From Streptomyces sp. NBC_00536 (lineage in GTDB: Bacteria; Actinomycetota; Actinomycetes; Streptomycetales; Streptomycetaceae), in NCBI RefSeq assembly GCF_036346295.1, contig NZ_CP107819.1, forward strand, positions 3,472,001-3,536,000: DNA of 64,000 nt, written 5' to 3'. Position 1 is the first letter of the stretch; each line of letters opens with the position of its first letter. The translations under genes and the position numbers were made by a program. The notes under the pieces were generated by a model that was not told the origin of the DNA, did no database searches, and saw nothing but the letters and a program-made list of their open reading frames with translations. Shown in pieces: positions 33,856 to 41,990 of the stretch.

Positions 33856-34266
33856 ATGATGAACAAGCTCGTCCAGGCCACCCTGATCGGCGCCTCCGTG
33901 CTCACCGCGGGTGTCGCCACGGCCGCCCCGGCCCTGGCCATCGGCAACGACAACGGCATCAACACCGTGAACGGCAACGGCTCCTCGCAGGTGTACGGCA
34001 ACCAGAAGACCACGGGCGACATGAGCCCGCAGCTCAGCCTGGTCCAGGGCTCCGCGAACAAGCCCTGTGTCGGCCTGCCGGTCAAGGTCAACGCCCAGTC
34101 GCTGGTGGCCCTGCTCAACGTCGGCGTCCAGGACATCAACGTCCTGTCCAACCCGATGAACCAGCAGTGCACCGAGAACTCCACCCAGGCGAAGGGCGAC
34201 GAGTCCCTGTCGCACATCCTGGACAACATCCCGGTCCTCTCGGGCAACCTGTCCGCGGGCAGCTGA
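33856..34266 (+). CDS. Rodlin (second copy)
   Basis: 136 residues. Signal peptide (NKLVQATLIGASVLTAGVAT, cleavage after ALA near residue 28), then IGNDNGINTVNGNGSSQVYG, GDMSPQLSLVQGSANKPCV and NPMNQQCTENSTQAKGDESL. The last ~45 residues are almost the same as the first rodlin, at the DNA level too, pointing to recent duplication or gene conversion. AAAAGGAAC gives the ribosome-binding site. The preceding 268 bp holds its promoter and a small CGGCCCG/CGGGCCG hairpin (33754-33770). Confidence 0.93.
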   Translation: MMNKLVQATLIGASVLTAGVATAAPALAIGNDNGINTVNGNGSSQVYGNQKTTGDMSPQLSLVQGSANKPCVGLPVKVNAQSLVALLNVGVQDINVLSNPMNQQCTENSTQAKGDESLSHILDNIPVLSGNLSAGS

Positions 34267-34317
34267 CCACCGCTTTCGATTCCGGTCCGGGCCCCCGCGC
34301 CCGTGGAGCGAAGTGAC

Positions 34318-34350
34318 AGGGCCCCGGCAGCTTCCAGCCGCCGGGGCCCT
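34318..34350 (+). terminator. Second rodlin terminator
   Basis: AGGGCCCCGGC (34318-34328) and GCCGGGGCCCT (34340-34350) form a perfect 11-bp stem between the second rodlin and the convergent VKOR gene. Confidence 0.72.
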
Positions 34351-34391
34351 CGCCTGTGGGTTCGCAGGTCAGTTGTCAGCTGGTCAGCTGG

Positions 34392-35042
34392 TCAGCTGGT
34401 CCAGAACTCCCACCAGCGGGTGAGGATCAGCATCCCGATCACGCCGGTGTGCAGGGCGGGCGGGGCCCAGCCGAATTCGGTGAAGAAGCTCCTGACCGGC
34501 CGCGGCGCGGGCAGCACGCCGGTACGGACGTTCTGCGCGGTGACCGCCCAGAACATCAGCAGCGTCGCCACCCAGGCCAGGGTGCACCACAGGCACAGCG
34601 CGTTGATCTCGTACAGCGACTGCACCATCAGCCAGGTGCAGAAGCCGACGCCGAACAACGTGCCCGCGTTCAGCCCCAGCCAGAACCAGCCACGGTGGCG
34701 GGCGCCCGCGATCAGGGACATCCCGACGCACACCACGACGGCGTAACAGGCCAGTCCCAGCATGGGGTTGGGGAAGCCGAAGGCCGCCGCCTGCTCGCTC
34801 TGCATGACGCTGCCGCAGGAGACCACCGGATTGAGGCTGCAGGCGGGCTTGAAGTCCGGGTCCTCCAGCAGGAGGAACTTGTCGAGGGTGATCACCCACG
34901 AGGCGAGCAGCCCGGCCGCTCCCGTGAGGACCAGCAGCCAGGCGAGTGCGCGAGGGGTCGCGACCGGCTCGTCCGGCTCGCCTTCGGGTCGACCGCGGGT
35001 CTGCCCCTGCTGGCTGGGGACGCCCACTGTATTCGTTGCCAT
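34392..35042 (-). CDS. Vitamin K epoxide reductase (VKOR) family protein
   Basis: 216 residues, five predicted membrane helices. The active-site Cys pair CLWC (Cys150, Cys153) and the loop cysteines in ACSLNPVVSCGSVM (Cys68, Cys76) are all present, as is the conserved GFPNPMLGL. Bacterial VKORs reoxidise DsbA-like thioredoxins to make disulfide bonds outside the membrane, using menaquinone. Its neighbours include secreted proteins with paired cysteines (chaplins, rodlins), which would be plausible clients. The start is probably the ATG at 35040-35042; another ATG lies three codons upstream. Confidence 0.9.
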   Translation of the reverse strand: MATNTVGVPSQQGQTRGRPEGEPDEPVATPRALAWLLVLTGAAGLLASWVITLDKFLLLEDPDFKPACSLNPVVSCGSVMQSEQAAAFGFPNPMLGLACYAVVVCVGMSLIAGARHRGWFWLGLNAGTLFGVGFCTWLMVQSLYEINALCLWCTLAWVATLLMFWAVTAQNVRTGVLPAPRPVRSFFTEFGWAPPALHTGVIGMLILTRWWEFWTS

Positions 35043-35234
35043 ACGGCCCATAGTCCCGCACTCCGGCACCGATCGTGGCGAACCGGGGCCATACGTACGC
35101 AAGTTGACCGGATGGAGTGCCGGGAACCCCTGGCACTTCCCGGACGTTTTACCGAACCCCGGACGTGATGTCAGAGCCAGGGGCTACGTTGAGCTTCCGT
35201 GACGTGACAAGCTGCGACGGCCTGGAGACCCACC

Positions 35235-36002
35235 TTGAGCGATCCGTACGAGACAACCGAGGCGCACCTCGAGCGACTCCTGGGCCGCGCCCTCAACTCC
35301 TTCGACCTGCCGGACCGGTTGGTCGAGCGCCTCGGCACGGCGCTCGCCCACAGCTCCTCGCTCCACAGCACGCACCACGGTCCGGCGGCGGGCCGCTGGC
35401 GGGAGACCCACCGGCACACCTACCTGCTCGCCGACGGCGGCTCCGCGACGCTGTGGGAGCTGGCGTACCGGCTGGAGCACGACCGGGCGACCCGGCACGA
35501 GATCTTCATCAGCAAGGCGGAGGCCGCCCTGGCCGCGGTGCGCCTCTTCGGCGAGGACCCCGCCGCCGTGCGGGACTTCACGCTGATGGAGGAGGCCGAG
35601 GGCGAGCTCGCCGACCACGACGTGCTCAGCGCCCTGTTCGCCGCCTCCGCACCCGCCGGGGCGCACCGGGAGTACGCGGTGGAGCAGTCCGCCGACCACG
35701 CCCGCCGGGTGCTGCGCCGGGCGGAGAACACCGACCGGCCGGGTGAGGCGGTGGCGCGGCTGCTGACCTCGGCGTACGCGCACCGGATCACCCAGGCGTT
35801 CGGCACCCGGCAGTGCCTCGCGGACGGCCGGGGCGCCGGTTTCAGCCTCTACGAACACGCCTTCGTCCTGCTGGACGGGAGCGAACTGAGCCTGTGGGAG
35901 GTCGAGCACACGGCCACCCCGGACGGGCGGCACATGTGCGAGGTCTATGAGAGCGAAACGGCCGCGCGCGGAGCGATGGAGCTCCGCGCGCGGGTGAGGT
36001 GA
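35235..36002 (+). CDS. Conserved hypothetical protein (DUF6227-like)
   Basis: 255 residues, soluble, acidic. The start MSDPYETTEAHLERLLGRAL and the block LVERLGTALAHSSSLHSTHH are what I remember of a Streptomyces-specific family listed as DUF6227. The rest contains a WELAYRLEH segment and a C-terminal beta-rich half (AFVLLDGSELSLWEVEHTA). No catalytic motif is evident. It is convergent with fruA, with only 21 bp between the stops. Function unknown. Confidence 0.68.
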   Translation: MSDPYETTEAHLERLLGRALNSFDLPDRLVERLGTALAHSSSLHSTHHGPAAGRWRETHRHTYLLADGGSATLWELAYRLEHDRATRHEIFISKAEAALAAVRLFGEDPAAVRDFTLMEEAEGELADHDVLSALFAASAPAGAHREYAVEQSADHARRVLRRAENTDRPGEAVARLLTSAYAHRITQAFGTRQCLADGRGAGFSLYEHAFVLLDGSELSLWEVEHTATPDGRHMCEVYESETAARGAMELRARVR

Positions 36003-36023
36003 GGTGAGCCGGTTCGGGGACGG

Positions 36024-38468
36024 TCAGGCGGCGACCGGGATCTTCGCCTCGGTCTCCGCCGCCGTACCGGTCTCCGCCGGGGCCGGGGCCTGGCGGCGCA
36101 TCCCCTTGAGGAGGATGACCAGGCCCGCGGTGACGCCCGTACCGGCGGCGATCGCGATCAGGTAGAGCAGCGGGTTGCCGATCAGCGGGATGACGAAGAT
36201 GCCGCCGTGCGGGGCCCGCAGGGTGCACTCGAAGGCCATCGAGAGGGCTCCGGTGACCGCGCCGCCCACCATGGAGGCCGGGATCACCCGCAGGGGGTCG
36301 GCGGCGGCGAAGGGGATGGCCCCCTCGCTGATGAACGAAGCGCCCAGGAACCAGGCGGCCTTGCCGTTGTCGCGTTCCGTCTTCGAGAAGAGGCGGCCGC
36401 GCACGGTGGTGGCCAGTGCCATGGCCAGCGGCGGCACCATGCCCGCGGCCATCACGGCGGCCATGACCTTCAGGCTGCCCTCGTTGGGGGTGGCGAGGCC
36501 GCCGATGGCGAAGGCGTAGGCGACCTTGTTGAGCGGACCGCCGAGGTCGAAGGTCATCATCAGGCCGAGGACGACCCCGAGGATGACCGCGTTGGCGCCG
36601 GAGAGGCCCGACAGCCAGTCGGTCAGGGCCTGCTGGAGCGAGGCGACCGGCTTGCCGACGACGAGGAACATCAGGAAGGCCGTCACGGCCGAGCCGATGA
36701 GCGGCAGCACCACCACCGGCATGATCCCGCGCAGCGCGGCCGGGACCCGGACCCGCTGGAGGGTCAGGACCGTGCCACCGGCTATCAGGCCGGCGATCAG
36801 ACCGCCGAGGAAACCGGCGTTGACGGTGAGCGCGACGGCGCCGCCGACGAAGCCGGGGACCAGGCCGGGGCGGTCGGCCATGCCGTAGGCGATGTAACCG
36901 GCGAGCACCGGGACGAGGAAGCCGAAGGCGAGACCGCCGGTCTGGAAGAGGAGGGCCGCCCAGCTGGCGGACTCCGTCCAGACGAAGTGCTCGGCGACGG
37001 AGGGGGCCTTGTTGATGCCGTAGCCGCCGATGGCGAAGGCCAGGGCGATCATGAGGCCGCCCGCGGCGACGAAGGGGACCATGTAGCTGACGCCGGACAT
37101 GAGCCAGGTGCGGAGCTTCGCGGCGTGGCTCTCGCCCTGGCTCTCGCCCTCCTGCGGGGCGGGGGTCGGCGTGGCGCCGCCGGTCTCGCCGCCGCCGGTC
37201 TCGCCGCGGGCGGCCTTCTCGCGGGCCTCCGCGAAGAGTTCGGCGGGGCGGTTGATCCCGGCCTTCACGCCGACGTCGACAGTGGGCTTGCCCGCGAAGC
37301 GGGCGCGGTCGCGGACGGGGACGTCGTGGGCGAAGACGACCGCGTCGGCGGCGGCGATGACGGCGGGGTCGAGCCGGGTGAACCCCGCGGAGCCCTGCGT
37401 CTCGACGGCGAGCTCGATCCCCTCCGCCGCGGCGGTGCGCTGGAGGGATTCGGCGGCCATGTAGGTGTGCGCGATCCCGGTCGGACACGAGGTGACGGCC
37501 ACGACCCGAAATCCCCCTCCCCCGGTGCGGGCTGAAGTTGGCTGCGCCGCCCCGGCCCCGCTGGGGGCACCCCCCGCCCCGCCGGGGACACCCTCAGCCT
37601 CGCTGCGGCCACCCTCAGCCTCGCCGGGGACATCCCCGGCCCCGGGGAGGGCATTTTCAGCCTCGCCGGCGTTTGAGGCGCGGGTCCGGGCACAGCCCGG
37701 TACCGCCTCCGGCGGGCCCTCAAACGCCGGGCGGGCTGAAATTGGCTGCGCCACCCCGGCCTCGGTACGGGCACCCTCAGCCTCGCCGGCGATTGAGGCG
37801 CGGGTCCGGGCGGAGCCCGGTTGCGCCTCCGGCGGGCCCTCAAACGCCGGGCGGGCTGAAATTGGCTGCGCCACCCCGGCCTCGGAACCGGCAACCCCCG
37901 CCCCGCCAGGGACACCCCGAGCCCCGGGGGCACCCTCAGCCTCGCCGGCGATTGAGGCGCGGGTCCGGGCAGAGCCCGGTACCGCCTCCGGCGGGCCCTC
38001 AAACGCCGGGCGGGCTGAATCTGGCTGCGGGTCGGCGATGAGAGTGGCGGCTTGGGGTGGGGTGAGGGTGGTGCGGAGGGCTGCTACGAAGTCGGGGCGC
38101 ATCAGGCGGCGGGCCAGGGAGGACAGGATCGTCAGGTGCGCGTCGTCGGCCCCCGCGGGGGCGGCGATCAGGAAGATCAGGTCCGCCGGCCCGTCCGGGG
38201 CGCCGAAGTCGACCCCGGACGGGGCCCGGCCGAAGGCGAGGGTGGGGGCGGACACGTGCGCACTGCGGCAGTGCGGGATGCCGATCCCGCCCTCCAGCCC
38301 GGTCGGCATCTGCGCCTCCCTCGCCGCCACGTCCGCGAGGAAGCCCTCCAGGTCGGTGACCCGGCCGAGCGCGAGCATGCGCCGGGCCAGGGACCGGACG
38401 GCCGCTTCCTTGGAGTCGGCGGTGAGGTCGAGGTCGACCAGCTCCGCAATGATCATCGGCTTGCTCAT
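36024..38468 (-). CDS. fruA: Fructose PTS permease, EIIA-EIIB-EIIC, with repeat-derived linker
   Basis: 814 residues. EIIA spans ~1-148 (phospho-His66 in GIGIPHCRSAHV), EIIB begins near 319 (phospho-Cys328 in VVAVTSCPTGIAHTYMAA), and EIIC runs from ~450 to the end with about ten membrane helices (MSGVSYMVPFVAAGGLMIAL; FISEGAIPFAAADPLRVIP; APHGGIFVIPLIGNP). It imports fructose as fructose-1-phosphate. The EIIA-EIIB linker (~148-318) is abnormally long and built from three copies of QPISARPAFEGPPEA...GSARTRASIAGEAEGA, translated from the palindromic intergenic repeat family of this window. The start overlaps the fruK stop by 4 bp. Confidence 0.93.
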   Translation of the reverse strand: MSKPMIIAELVDLDLTADSKEAAVRSLARRMLALGRVTDLEGFLADVAAREAQMPTGLEGGIGIPHCRSAHVSAPTLAFGRAPSGVDFGAPDGPADLIFLIAAPAGADDAHLTILSSLARRLMRPDFVAALRTTLTPPQAATLIADPQPDSARPAFEGPPEAVPGSARTRASIAGEAEGAPGARGVPGGAGVAGSEAGVAQPISARPAFEGPPEAQPGSARTRASIAGEAEGARTEAGVAQPISARPAFEGPPEAVPGCARTRASNAGEAENALPGAGDVPGEAEGGRSEAEGVPGGAGGAPSGAGAAQPTSARTGGGGFRVVAVTSCPTGIAHTYMAAESLQRTAAAEGIELAVETQGSAGFTRLDPAVIAAADAVVFAHDVPVRDRARFAGKPTVDVGVKAGINRPAELFAEAREKAARGETGGGETGGATPTPAPQEGESQGESHAAKLRTWLMSGVSYMVPFVAAGGLMIALAFAIGGYGINKAPSVAEHFVWTESASWAALLFQTGGLAFGFLVPVLAGYIAYGMADRPGLVPGFVGGAVALTVNAGFLGGLIAGLIAGGTVLTLQRVRVPAALRGIMPVVVLPLIGSAVTAFLMFLVVGKPVASLQQALTDWLSGLSGANAVILGVVLGLMMTFDLGGPLNKVAYAFAIGGLATPNEGSLKVMAAVMAAGMVPPLAMALATTVRGRLFSKTERDNGKAAWFLGASFISEGAIPFAAADPLRVIPASMVGGAVTGALSMAFECTLRAPHGGIFVIPLIGNPLLYLIAIAAGTGVTAGLVILLKGMRRQAPAPAETGTAAETEAKIPVAA
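37655..38030. repeat. Three in-frame copies of the palindromic repeat inside fruA
   Basis: Copies at about 37655-37745, 37777-37877 and 37933-38030. Each begins CAGCCTCGCCGGCG, has a central TCCGGGC/GCCCGG hairpin, and ends CCTCAAACGCCGGGCGGGCT, which is an inverted form of its beginning. The units are separated by degenerate GCC/CCC-rich spacers. All three keep the fruA reading frame open and encode nearly the same ~33-residue peptide. The same repeat occurs in intergenic DNA elsewhere in the window. Confidence 0.85.
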
Positions 38469-39418
38469 CGCTTGTCGCTCCGTTCGGACAGGGGGAGGTC
38501 CAGGGGGAGGTTCTGGGTGATGCGGACCTTGTCGGGGCGCAGGTCCGACGGGGTCGGCATGGCGCTGCCGGGGAGCTGGACCGCGGCCGCGCCGTGGGCC
38601 AGGGCCGAGGCGAGGGCCTCGGGGCCGGTGCCGCCCGCGATCAGGAAACCGGCCAGGGACGCGTCACCGGCGCCCACGTTGCTGCGTACCGCCGTGACGG
38701 CCGCCGTGCCGTAGTAGGTGCCCTCGGCGCTGACCAGGAGCTGGCCGTCGGCGCCGAGGGAGGCCAGTACCGCCCCGGCGCCCAGCGCGCGCAGCTCCTC
38801 GGCGGCCTCGACCACGTCGCCCAGGGTGGCCAGCGGACGCCCGACGGCGGCGGCGAGTTCCTCCGCGTTGGGCTTGATGACGTCGGGGCGGGCCGCCAGC
38901 GCGGCGGTCAGGGCCGGGCCGGAGGTGTCGAGGGCGATCCTGGCGCCCGCCGCGTGGGCGCGGGTGACCAGTTCGGCGTACCACGCGGGGGCGAGGCCCC
39001 GCGGGAGGCTGCCGCAGCAGGCGATCCAGTCGGCGCCGCCGGAGCAGCCGCGGACGGTCTCCAGGAGGAGGCCGGATTCGGCTTCGCTGAGTTCGGGACC
39101 GGCCGCGTTGATCTTCGTCAGGGTGCCGTCGGGTTCGGCGACGGAGATGTTGGAGCGGGTCTGGCCGGTGATCGTGACCGCGGTGACGTCCACACCCTGG
39201 GCGCCGAGGAGTTCGGCGATGAGGGTGCCGGGGGCGCCGCCCAGCGGGAGGACCGCCGTCGTACGGACCCCCGCGGCGGCGACGGCCCGGGAGACGTTGA
39301 CGCCCTTGCCGCCGGGGTCGACCCGCTCGGCGGTGGCGCGGAGCACTTCGCCCCGGTCCAGCGCGGGGACCTCGTACGTCCGGTCCAGGGAGGGATTGGG
39401 GGTGACGGTGAGGATCAT
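38465..39418 (-). CDS. fruK: 1-phosphofructokinase
   Basis: 317 residues, PfkB ribokinase-like fold. The start MILTVTPNPSLDRTYEVP, the substrate motif VDPGGKGVNVSRAVAAAG and the C-terminal anion-hole motif VGAGDASLAGFLIAGG (catalytic Asp in GAGD) identify it. It phosphorylates fructose-1-phosphate, the product of FruA, to fructose-1,6-bisphosphate with ATP in the cytosol. I chose the ATG at 39416-39418, which overlaps the regulator's stop; the long upstream opening is a shadow. It is the central gene of a coupled three-gene operon. Confidence 0.94.
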   Translation of the reverse strand: MILTVTPNPSLDRTYEVPALDRGEVLRATAERVDPGGKGVNVSRAVAAAGVRTTAVLPLGGAPGTLIAELLGAQGVDVTAVTITGQTRSNISVAEPDGTLTKINAAGPELSEAESGLLLETVRGCSGGADWIACCGSLPRGLAPAWYAELVTRAHAAGARIALDTSGPALTAALAARPDVIKPNAEELAAAVGRPLATLGDVVEAAEELRALGAGAVLASLGADGQLLVSAEGTYYGTAAVTAVRSNVGAGDASLAGFLIAGGTGPEALASALAHGAAAVQLPGSAMPTPSDLRPDKVRITQNLPLDLPLSERSDKR

Positions 39419-40176
39419 ACGAGCACGACTTCCGTACCGGCGGCTTCGATCGCCGCCTTGTGTGCGGGGGCCAGGCCCCGGTCCGTGATGAGGAGGTCCA
39501 CCTCGGCGAAGGTGCCGAAGCGGGCGAACTGCTCCTGCCCCGACTTCGAGGAGTCGGCCAGGACGACGACCCGCCGGGCGGCCGCGATCGCGGCGCGCTT
39601 GACGGCGGCTTCGGCCAGGTCGGGGGTGGTGAGCCCGCCCTGCGCGGTGAAGCCGTTCGTCGCGAGGAAGAGGACGTCGGCGCGGATCTCCGCGTACGCG
39701 CGCAGCGCCCAGGCGTCGACGGCGGCGCGCGTGCGGTGCCGGACCCTGCCCCCGACGAGGTGCAGGTCGATGCCGGTGTGGTCGGCGAGCCGGGCGGCGA
39801 CGGGCAGCGCGTGGGTGACCACGGTGAGCACGGTCTCGACCGGGATGGCCGCCGCGAGGCGGGCGATGGTGCTGCCCGCGTCGAGGATGACGCTGCCGCC
39901 TTCGGGGAGTTCGGCGAGCGCGGCGGCCGCGATGCGGTCCTTCTCGTCGGCGGCGGTGGACTCGCGCTCGGTGAGGTCGGGCTCGAAGTCGAGGCGCCCG
40001 GCGGGGATGGCCCCGCCGTGGACGCGGCGGACGAGCCCGGCCCGGTCCAGGGCGGTGAGGTCGCGGCGTACGGTCTCGGCGGTGACCTGGAACTGCTCGG
40101 CGAGCGAGAGTACGTCGACCCGCCCTGCCTCGCGGGCGAGGCGGAGGATCTCCTGCTGGCGCTCCGGTGCGTACAT
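39415..40176 (-). CDS. fruR: DeoR-family transcriptional regulator of the fructose operon
   Basis: 253 residues. The N-terminal DeoR helix-turn-helix shows MYAPERQQEILRLAREAG, LAEQFQVTAETVRRDLTALD and VRRVHGGAI. The C-terminal sugar-phosphate sensor domain has ADEKDRIAAAALAELPEGGS and the LILDAGSTIARLA-type pocket. It should repress fruRKA until fructose-1-phosphate appears. It is the first gene of the operon, overlapping fruK by 4 bp. An 11-bp near-palindrome CGTACAGTACG at 40219-40229, about 43 bp upstream of the start, is a candidate operator. Confidence 0.88.
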   Translation of the reverse strand: MYAPERQQEILRLAREAGRVDVLSLAEQFQVTAETVRRDLTALDRAGLVRRVHGGAIPAGRLDFEPDLTERESTAADEKDRIAAAALAELPEGGSVILDAGSTIARLAAAIPVETVLTVVTHALPVAARLADHTGIDLHLVGGRVRHRTRAAVDAWALRAYAEIRADVLFLATNGFTAQGGLTTPDLAEAAVKRAAIAAARRVVVLADSSKSGQEQFARFGTFAEVDLLITDRGLAPAHKAAIEAAGTEVVLV

Positions 40177-40240
40177 GTGGGTTTACGTCCGTTCGATGCC
40201 CGACTCGGTGGGTTCTCTCGTACAGTACGCCCGAGGCGGC

Positions 40241-40292
40241 AGCAAAACAAAGAAAAACGGGCATGCCCGCCAATAAAGGCGGACATGCCCGT
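40241..40292 (-). terminator. Intrinsic terminator with T-tract after the MFS gene
   Basis: A 15-bp stem (40257-40271 with 40278-40292, one mismatch, 6-nt loop AATAAA), followed on the minus strand by TTTTTCTTTGTTTTGC. It is a textbook Rho-independent terminator, unusual in this GC-rich window, and separates the MFS gene from fruR. Confidence 0.85.
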
Positions 40293-40310
40293 GAACTGGA
40301 GCCGGAGGGC

Positions 40311-41927
40311 CTAGGAGACCGGGACCTTCTCCAGGCTGATCTCGTCGCGGCCGTCACCACTGCCGTCGGCGTCCGCCCCGCCCTCGTGGGGGACGGCGGC
40401 CTGCTTGCGCGGCAGTGCGAACATCACCGCGAAGATCACGACGAGGACCGCGACGACCCACCACAGCGCACTGTGGAAGGCGTCGACGTACTGCGGCCCG
40501 AAGGCCACGTCCTTGTCGATCACGCCGAAGTAGACGACCGAGGTGAGGCCGAGACCGAGCGCGTTGCCCATCTGGCCGGTGGTGTTGATCAGGCCGGAGG
40601 CGGAACCGGCGTGCTCGCGCGGCACCTCCGAGAGGACCGTGTCGGTCAGCGGGGCCACGATCAGGCCCATGCCGATGCCCATGACCACCAGCGGGGCCGC
40701 CATCTGCCAGGAGGCGATGGCCATGCCGTAGTGCTGCGACTCCCAGATGTAGAGGAGCAGACCCGCGGCCATGGTCAGGGCGCCCGCCTGGAGCACCTTG
40801 CGGCCGAAGCGCGGCACCAGCTTCTGCACGGACAGGCCCGCGGCGGCCGAGACGGCGATGGAGAAGGGGATGCCGGTGGTGCCCGCGCGCAGCGCGGTCC
40901 AGCCGAGGCCCATCTGCATGTACAGCGTCCAGACCAGGAAGAAGATGCCGGTCGCGACACCGAAGGTGAGCTGGACCGCGATGCCGGCCGCGAAGCTCTT
41001 GACCTTGAACAGGGACAGCTCGACGAGCGGCGAACCGTCCTTGCGGATCTTGTACTTCTCGTACGCGATGAACCCGGCGATCAGGAACGGGACCGCGCCC
41101 ATGCACAGGAAGCCCCACAGCGGCCAGTCGTTCTCGCGGCCCTGGGTGAGGGGGTAGATCAGCATGACCATGCCCGCGGTGGCGATGAGGACGCCGACGA
41201 GGTCGAGGCGCAGCGCGTTGGGCGCCTTGGACTCGGTGATGAACTTGCGGCCCAGGATCACGCCCGCGATGCCGACCGGCAGGTTGATCAGGAAGATCGG
41301 GCGCCATTCGAGGCCGAAGATGTTCCACTCGGTGAGCAGCGCGCCGAGCATGGGGCCGGAGACGGCGCCGAGACCGACGATCGCGCCGAACATGCCGAAG
41401 ACCTTGCCGCGCTCGTGCGGCGGGAAGGTGACGTGGATGATGGCCAGCACCTGCGGGACCATCATCGCCGCCATCGAGCCCTGGAGCAGGCGGGACGTGA
41501 CGAGCATGGCCGGGTTGGCGGCGATGCCGCAGAGCAGCGAGGCGGCGGTGAAGCCGGCGATGCCGATCAGGAAGAGGCGCTTGCGGCCGTAGATGTCACC
41601 GAGGCGGCCACCGGTGATCAGGCCGGCGGCGAAGGCGAGCGCGTAGCCCGCGGTGATCCACTGGATGGCGCTGGTCGAGGCGTGCAGGTCGCCCCGCATG
41701 CTGGGTATCGCGATGTTGACGATGGTGACGTCGACCAGGTCCATGAAGGCCGCGGTCATCACGATGGCGAGCGCCAGCCAGCGGCGGCGGTCGGCCTTGG
41801 CGTCCAGCGGGGTGCTCTCGCCCCACCCGTCGGACTTCGGCGCGGGCTTGGGTACTGCGGACGTCCGCTCTGCTGGTTCGGGCCCGGTCTCGTTCTCGGG
41901 CGATGTCTTCGATGTCTCCGTGCTCAT
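40311..41927 (-). CDS. MFS multidrug exporter, DHA2 (14-helix) family
   Basis: 538 residues. A ~50-residue acidic/proline cytosolic leader precedes 14 predicted helices. Motifs: motif C-like FMDLVDVTIVNIAIPSMRGD in helix 1, GGRLGDIYGRKRLFLIGI (motif A) and WRPIFLINLPVGIAGVILG typical of EmrB/QacA proton-drug antiporters. Substrate unknown. The start is uncertain: the ATG at 41925-41927 has no ribosome-binding site, and another ATG lies seven codons upstream; the mRNA may be leaderless. It is divergent from a WYL regulator with a shared 63-bp promoter region that contains a palindrome, suggesting that regulator controls it. Confidence 0.85.
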   Translation of the reverse strand: MSTETSKTSPENETGPEPAERTSAVPKPAPKSDGWGESTPLDAKADRRRWLALAIVMTAAFMDLVDVTIVNIAIPSMRGDLHASTSAIQWITAGYALAFAAGLITGGRLGDIYGRKRLFLIGIAGFTAASLLCGIAANPAMLVTSRLLQGSMAAMMVPQVLAIIHVTFPPHERGKVFGMFGAIVGLGAVSGPMLGALLTEWNIFGLEWRPIFLINLPVGIAGVILGRKFITESKAPNALRLDLVGVLIATAGMVMLIYPLTQGRENDWPLWGFLCMGAVPFLIAGFIAYEKYKIRKDGSPLVELSLFKVKSFAAGIAVQLTFGVATGIFFLVWTLYMQMGLGWTALRAGTTGIPFSIAVSAAAGLSVQKLVPRFGRKVLQAGALTMAAGLLLYIWESQHYGMAIASWQMAAPLVVMGIGMGLIVAPLTDTVLSEVPREHAGSASGLINTTGQMGNALGLGLTSVVYFGVIDKDVAFGPQYVDAFHSALWWVVAVLVVIFAVMFALPRKQAAVPHEGGADADGSGDGRDEISLEKVPVS

Positions 41928-41949
41928 GAGGAGAAACCTAGACGGCATG

Positions 41950-41968
41950 TAGGTCAGTTGGTGTCCTA
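41950..41968. promoter_or_regulatory. Candidate operator between MFS exporter and WYL regulator
   Basis: TAGGTCAGTTGGTGTCCTA: half-sites TAGGTCA and TGTCCTA are inverted with one mismatch around a 5-nt centre. It lies in the middle of the 63-bp divergent promoter. A binding site for the WYL protein is inferred. Confidence 0.5.
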
Positions 41969-41990
41969 TTTCCCTGGCAATCTGGAAGAC

